From contig NW_003314290.1 in NCBI RefSeq assembly GCF_000143415.4, positions 425,470 to 489,469 on the forward strand: a DNA stretch of 64,000 nucleotides. Direction: 5' to 3'. The position numbers were made by a program, and so were the translations under genes. Source of the stretch: Selaginella moellendorffii (lineage: Eukaryota > Streptophyta > Lycopodiopsida > Selaginellales > Selaginellaceae). The notes beneath the pieces are model-generated. The model made no database searches. It had not been told where the DNA came from and was given only the letters and a program-made list of their open reading frames with translations. Positions within the stretch are counted from its first letter, which is position 1. Each line of letters opens with the position of its first letter. This document shows, in pieces, positions 59,440 through 64,000 of this stretch.

Positions 59440-59709
59440 TTTTTTGGCATAAACCCTAAGTTCGTGATATTTAAACGATCGCTTGCCACGTGGATAACGG
59501 GTTTCCGGCAGCCGTCGATTCCTCCTATTTGATATCATTTCACGAACTTAGGGCTCCATGGCTTGTGGCTCGGAATTGTGAGATCATCGCTGCGCAATCG
59601 GATCTCCAGGTCTGCAAGCTCAATCTGTGATTGAATCGCGCCACGCGCAACCACAAGCTGATTGGAGATCCTGCGATTCTTTTCTTGCAGCGATCGAGCG
59701 CAATCGACA

Positions 59710-60892
59710 ATGCTTCCCTATTCCACCGCCGCCGAGGCCCAGGCGGCGCTGGGGCGGCCGCTAACGTTCCTGGAGACGCTGTGGCTCCAGCACACGGCCA
59801 ATCGCAGCGATTATTTTCTCTACTGCCTCAACATCGTTTATCTCTTTGTAAACTTCACTGTTCTTCCACTCCCCACGGTCATCCTCGACGTTCTCAAGGT
59901 GAGAGCCTTCGAGCGATTCAAGCTCCAGCCGGGCGTCCACACTACGATCAGCGACGCTCTTCGCTGCTACAAGAGCGTGATTTGGTCCTTTTGCACGGTG
60001 GTCGGGCCTCTCCAGCTCCTCTCTTATCCCATGGTTAAGGTAAGTTTTTTTCTCGTTCTTCCATCTGGTTTGTTCTTCCGGGTTCTTAATTCTTTCGTGG
60101 TGGATGCACAGCACAGATGCTGGGATTCCGGACGAGCCTTCCACTGCCGTCTTGCGGGGAGATTGTCAGCCAGCTCGCGGTGTATTTTTTGATCGAGGAC
60201 TATGGGAACTACTGGATCCATCGCTGGCTCCACTGCGGCTGGGGATACAAGAACATCCACTACTTGCACCATGAGTTCACGGCGCCGATGAGCTTCGCGG
60301 CCCCGTATGCTCACTGGGCCGAGATTCTGGTTTTGGGAATTCCATCTTTTGTAGGTCCGGCTCTAGTTCCTGGTCATATGGTTACTCTATGGCTCTGGAT
60401 TGCGTTGCGACATATCGAGGCTATGGAAACTCACAGCGGGTAATGGAGAAAGATCTAAAGAAGTTCCTTTTGTCTCAAGATGATCGATCGTTTTTGACAC
60501 AGGTACGATTTCCCGTGGAGCTTCACGAAGTTCATTCCTTTCTACGGCGGAGCCGAGTATCACGACTACCACCATTTTGTTGGAGGCAAGAGCCAGAGTA
60601 ACTTTGCGTCGGTTTTCACGTACTGCGACTACTTGTATGGCACGGACAAGGTATGGATCATGCAAGTCTCTAGTTTTTCCTGGCGCTTACGTTGGTTCCA
60701 ACAGGGATATCGATACCAGAAGAGCCTGATGAAGGTAAAGAGTTCTCTCTCTCTCTCTCTCTCTCTCTGATGATGATGATGATGATCTCTCATCGCTCTA
60801 TACTTCGATGTTCCTCGCAGATCACGAAGAACAAACTTGGCGAAGAAACCAGCGGCTGGGTCGGCGATAGCGGTGATAAGAAGTCCAGTTAG
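59710..60892 (+). CDS. SMO1: Sterol C-4 methyl oxidase, SMO1-like
   Basis: Five exons: 59710-60039, 60117-60439, 60503-60650, 60705-60734, 60821-60892; 300 residues. An ER membrane di-iron enzyme removing C-4 methyl groups in sterol synthesis. Histidine clusters of the fatty-acid-hydroxylase family are visible: HRWLH, HYLHHEF and HDYHHF. Several hydrophobic helices surround them. The 300-residue length fits the SMO1 (4,4-dimethyl) rather than the shorter SMO2 group, but this is inference. Divergent from the thioesterase gene, with about 270 bp between their starts, so they may share a promoter region. Confidence 0.93.
60745..60787. repeat. Microsatellite (CT)n-(TGA)n in SMO1 intron 4
   Basis: About 12 CT units directly followed by six TGA units, inside the intron 60735-60820. 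Confidence 0.9.
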
Positions 60893-61488
60893 AAGTGAAG
60901 GCACTGTGCGCATAAAAAGGAATATACGCTTTGTAGAATATGCTTGGCGAATATGCCTGTATAGAACATGCCTGGCGAATATACTTTTTACATTTAAAAT
61001 TGGGCCAACGGTCACTCGGCACGCGAGAGCAATGCTATTCACGATGGCCCAAATTTTCTTTTCTCTTCCAAAATCGATGGCGTTCTCCCTCCCTGGCAGC
61101 TGGCGGATTTCGGCCACTGTCCCAAATAGGGTGTGAAATCAAGGCAATGCATGATCATCCATGGTCGTGGACCCCTCGCTTTTCCTTGGCAGCCCTAATT
61201 CTTGGCTTCTTCACAAGGGCGGGGTCCCTCTAGGGTTTTAGTCTTGGCGCAAGCATTGGCGGCCACGAAGCGCGCGATCGATCTACCCCGCGCGTGCTCG
61301 GAGGTACAATCCCTATTTCTTCTCGAAATATGCGAGCTGGATCGCTTGGATTCTTCAGCCTGCCGCTCTTCTCCTTCTCGCCGCCGCCGCCGTAGCGCTC
61401 TCTTCCCTTTTCGGCTCCCTTTCTCTATATTTCGGTCATCCCGGCAGCGATCTTCTTCCCTTTTCTGGTCCTTTCCTTTTCTTCGATC
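60893..61488. other. Intergenic, promoter/5'UTR of the coiled-coil gene
   Basis: 60930-60990 has a short direct repeat (CTTGGCGAATATGCCTGTATAGAACATG followed by CCTGGCGAATATAC). The CT-rich stretch 61300-61470 looks like a 5'UTR. No other gene seen. Confidence 0.45.
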
Positions 61489-63153
61489 ATGCGGAGGATC
61501 TTCCCGGGAAAGAATTCGGCAAAGGATGATAGGATTCTCCCCGGCAGAAAGGATGATCTCGCCAGGGTCAAGCAGCCAATGAGGAAGGAGAGGTCTCCCG
61601 CCGCCTCGGCTGCCAACGCCGCCGCCGCCGCCGCCGCTCTGTCGGCCCCGGATAGCAAGAACCAAGAAAGCCTGAGGCGGTCGTCAATCAGCGATCGAAA
61701 CCGGCGCACGCATTGGTGCCCGTCGTGCCCGTCGGGTCCATCGGAGGAGGCAGAGAGGTGTGACACTCCTCCCAGCGGCGATGAGAACGTTTCATTCACG
61801 AGGGATGGTCCCAGCTCCGAGGAAGCCATGTCCCAGTTCCGGCTTGGGCTGCCAGAGGAGTGCCAGGACAAGCAGATTCTGCGGCCATCTATCAACGCGG
61901 CTCCTTCGCCCGAGCCGTGCGAGTGGACGAGTGGCTTACAGGCGGCTCTGGATCAGCTGGTCGTGGAGAGCAGGCAAGAGCTGCGATCAAAGTACGTGAG
62001 CGAGCCCCCGAGCCCGGCAACATCGCCTCCTTCGATTGCTATGCTGGAGAACTTGTCCTCTACGTCGTCGGATGTATCGCAGTCGGTGGACTTGGTGTCG
62101 CACTCGGTGGACTTACCCAGGCCGAAGTTCTCGAGATCGCTTTCTCGTTCCTCCAACGACGGCGCGTCGATCATGTCGAATCCTCGGTCGCACTCCTTCA
62201 GCGATTGGTCGTCCAGAGGTACCGTGGTTACGACCACCAGTGACAAGGCTCAGGTGAGGTATCTCAGCGCTCGAGCTGTGGCCGAGAGGCTGGCCAAGGC
62301 GATCCGGGGGAACACTTCCAAGACGAAGGAGCTTTCAAAGCGTTTGCTCCCGCCAGTTCCTCAGACTCCACCTCGGAGTTCCGAGTCCATCGCCAGTCAC
62401 AGCGCGAGCAAAGGTGGTGGTGGTGGAAACGGGAAGCAGATCATCGAGGGCCTCCAGCAGAGCTTGAGTGACATGACGCACGCCTTGAACACGCAAAACA
62501 GCCGGATCCAGCGGCTGACTGGCAGAAACGAGGAGCTTTTCAGGCTCTACCGTGGGAAGGAGAAGGAGCTGACGGAGCTGCAAACTAGAGTGAAAGACGA
62601 GGACGCCCGAAAGCGGGCAAGGGAGGAGGAACTTAAGCAGGTAAGCAACAGCGGTCTTGGAGTTTTTTCTTTCCTTTCTAACATCTTTGCACAGGTCAAG
62701 GACAAGCTCAAGTACGTCCAGGAGAAATTCCACGCGCAAAGCAGCGCCCAGAGCGAAGCGTCTCGCTTGCGAAGGCTGCTGGAGAGTGCCACGGACAGGA
62801 TCTCCGAGCTGGAGCTCCAGGTAACGAATCAATCCATGTTGTGGGATGTGATTCTTACAAAACTGCCTTTGCTCCAGGTGAAAGAGAGGGGTCAGAAGGT
62901 GGGATCGCTGGAGGTGGAGCTCAGGCACGCGCTGCAAGAGTTGAATCGGTACAGGGAGGAGATGCCGCGGGTGATCCGGCAGCGCGAGGGGATGAAAAGG
63001 GAGGCCGAGCAGCTGGGGCACGAAGCGCTCCGGATGAGCGCCGAGGCGGAGGTGTTGAAGCGGAGGGTCCACGAACTGGAGGAGGAAGTGATGATCCGAG
63101 ATGGCCACCTCTCCATCCTCAGGAATAGTCTCAATAACAACTACGACTGCTAA
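61489..63153 (+). CDS. Unrecognised coiled-coil protein
   Basis: Three exons, 61489-62640, 62695-62820 and 62878-63153; 517 residues when both introns are spliced. Function not recognised. The first 300 residues are Ser/Pro/Arg-rich and probably disordered, with alanine runs near 45 and SPxTSPP-type phosphosite-like motifs near 190. From about residue 310 to the end the sequence is heptad-like and rich in Glu, Lys, Arg and Leu (ELTELQTRVKDEDARKRAR, LRRLLESATDRISELELQ), so a long coiled coil is likely. Both introns (54 and 57 nt) are multiples of three and free of stops, so unspliced forms would still encode protein. Candidates would be a cytoskeleton- or membrane-trafficking scaffold, but nothing proves that. 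Confidence 0.8.
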   Translation: MRRIFPGKNSAKDDRILPGRKDDLARVKQPMRKERSPAASAANAAAAAAALSAPDSKNQESLRRSSISDRNRRTHWCPSCPSGPSEEAERCDTPPSGDENVSFTRDGPSSEEAMSQFRLGLPEECQDKQILRPSINAAPSPEPCEWTSGLQAALDQLVVESRQELRSKYVSEPPSPATSPPSIAMLENLSSTSSDVSQSVDLVSHSVDLPRPKFSRSLSRSSNDGASIMSNPRSHSFSDWSSRGTVVTTTSDKAQVRYLSARAVAERLAKAIRGNTSKTKELSKRLLPPVPQTPPRSSESIASHSASKGGGGGNGKQIIEGLQQSLSDMTHALNTQNSRIQRLTGRNEELFRLYRGKEKELTELQTRVKDEDARKRAREEELKQVSNSGLGVFSFLSNIFAQVKDKLKYVQEKFHAQSSAQSEASRLRRLLESATDRISELELQVTNQSMLWDVILTKLPLLQVKERGQKVGSLEVELRHALQELNRYREEMPRVIRQREGMKREAEQLGHEALRMSAEAEVLKRRVHELEEEVMIRDGHLSILRNSLNNNYDC

Positions 63154-64000
63154 CTTGTAATTAGCACAGCGTGAATAATCTAGCATAGATTTCCAGTTTG
63201 CAGTTCATTGCTAACTCACGGATTGTTTCTATCGGATTGAGCAAACCGGTGGAAGTTCATTCCTCTCAGATCCTTTTTTAAAGATTATGCTCGCCGGGGT
63301 TTGGAAAATTTTGTAACTTGCTCAAGCTTATCATTTTCAGGCATTTTTCCAGGAGAATGACTGGCACCTTTTCTACTCGTCACAGTGTACCTACAAGAGT
63401 TTCACTGATTTGCTTGACAACAGCAATAATTCTTTGTTCATGTGTTCAGGGAAGATTTTATAGATCATCACGCTGCTGAGATCGTCGACAGCGGCCTGGA
63501 CGATCTCTTGCTGGGGTGTCGAGCCTGACGCCTTGATGATCCATCCAGTGGTAGGCCGTTGTCGACGATCATAATGCTCCACGAGAAAACGTTTGGAGAT
63601 TCCATCCTCTCGACAGATGGACTCCTCAATCTCAGGGTCAAGCCGCAGACCTGGTGGATGATGAAGCTCTCCGATTCCCTCCACGTTCTTGGCTTGTAGT
63701 CTACTTGCATGTCTTAAGTTTCTTGGCTCCCTTTCATTTGTGATCGAGTTAGAGCTGGATTGGCAACTTGATCCTCCAGATCGAACGATAACTTCCATGG
63801 CTTTCCTGGGAGCAAAGGCAGCGGCATGGACAAGCGCTTCTCCTCCTCGCAGCTTGCGTAGCTAAGATGCTACTGGGGCCAGTTCGAAGGGAGTGCGAGC
63901 AAGAGGGACTTGTATTCGCCCAAGTCCAAGATGGCTTGTGTTGTCCCCTAAAGCCTCCCCATTTCCATCTCACCCGGGCGCGCGAGGCAAGATAGCGAGA
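63154..64000. other. Right-edge region with one weak open frame
   Basis: A minus-strand frame 63798-63391 (135 codons) contains a plausible helical end (QQEIVQAAVDDLSSVMIYKI) but no recognised domain and no clear splice partner. It could be the last exon of a gene continuing to the right. The remainder of the region shows no convincing feature. Confidence 0.4.

Overview
The window looks like nuclear DNA of a land plant, most likely a lycophyte such as Selaginella. The genes have many very short GT-AG introns (about 50-70 nt) and sit close together. The products are plant-type: vacuolar sorting receptor, calreticulin 3, BAHD and UGT enzymes, sterol C-4 oxidase and plastid IGPS. The species is inferred from compactness and gene style, not proven. 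I worked out exon structures by hand from splice signals and frame continuity; wherever I list exons, their phases add up.

Positions 1-12.1 kb: a frameshifted LRR-receptor 5' part, then an inverted duplication. Each arm carries a RING-H2 3'-end remnant, a promoter and a BAHD acyltransferase. The two BAHD genes converge on a single-copy UDP-glycosyltransferase. The intact parent-like RING-H2 ligase gene follows at 10.3-12.1 kb. This is a small specialised-metabolism neighbourhood made by local duplication.

Positions 13.7-26 kb are gene-dense: calreticulin 3-type chaperone (14 exons), indole-3-glycerol-phosphate synthase with three apparent GC-AG introns, an uncharacterised plastid-type protein, a CYP85-clan P450, and a 15-exon PP2C / cyclic-nucleotide-binding / kinase fusion.

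Positions 26.2-46.3 kb: an array in which tRNA-Ser(CGA) genes alternate with small basic genes resembling the plant MAPK-substrate family, plus a tRNA-Asp. The array is split by about 15 kb of AT-rich repeat DNA. That DNA holds a complete but non-coding LTR retrotransposon on the minus strand (1.8-kb LTRs, iMet-type primer site), a solo LTR of the same family inserted in opposite orientation into one LTR with a perfect 5-bp target duplication, a gypsy integrase relic, and four copies of a 175-bp LTR-like element.

Positions 46.3-55.5 kb: an SxxK serine hydrolase of the class A beta-lactamase fold, a CDC48C/NVL-like double AAA ATPase, a convergent 5'-truncated AAA paralogue, and a second decayed copy of that same convergent pair behind 1.5 kb of AT-rich DNA.

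Positions 55.8-64 kb: vacuolar sorting receptor, plastid hot-dog acyl thioesterase, sterol C-4 methyl oxidase (SMO1-like) and an unrecognised coiled-coil protein. Two assembly gaps (Ns) lie at 21829-21929 and 37129-37424.
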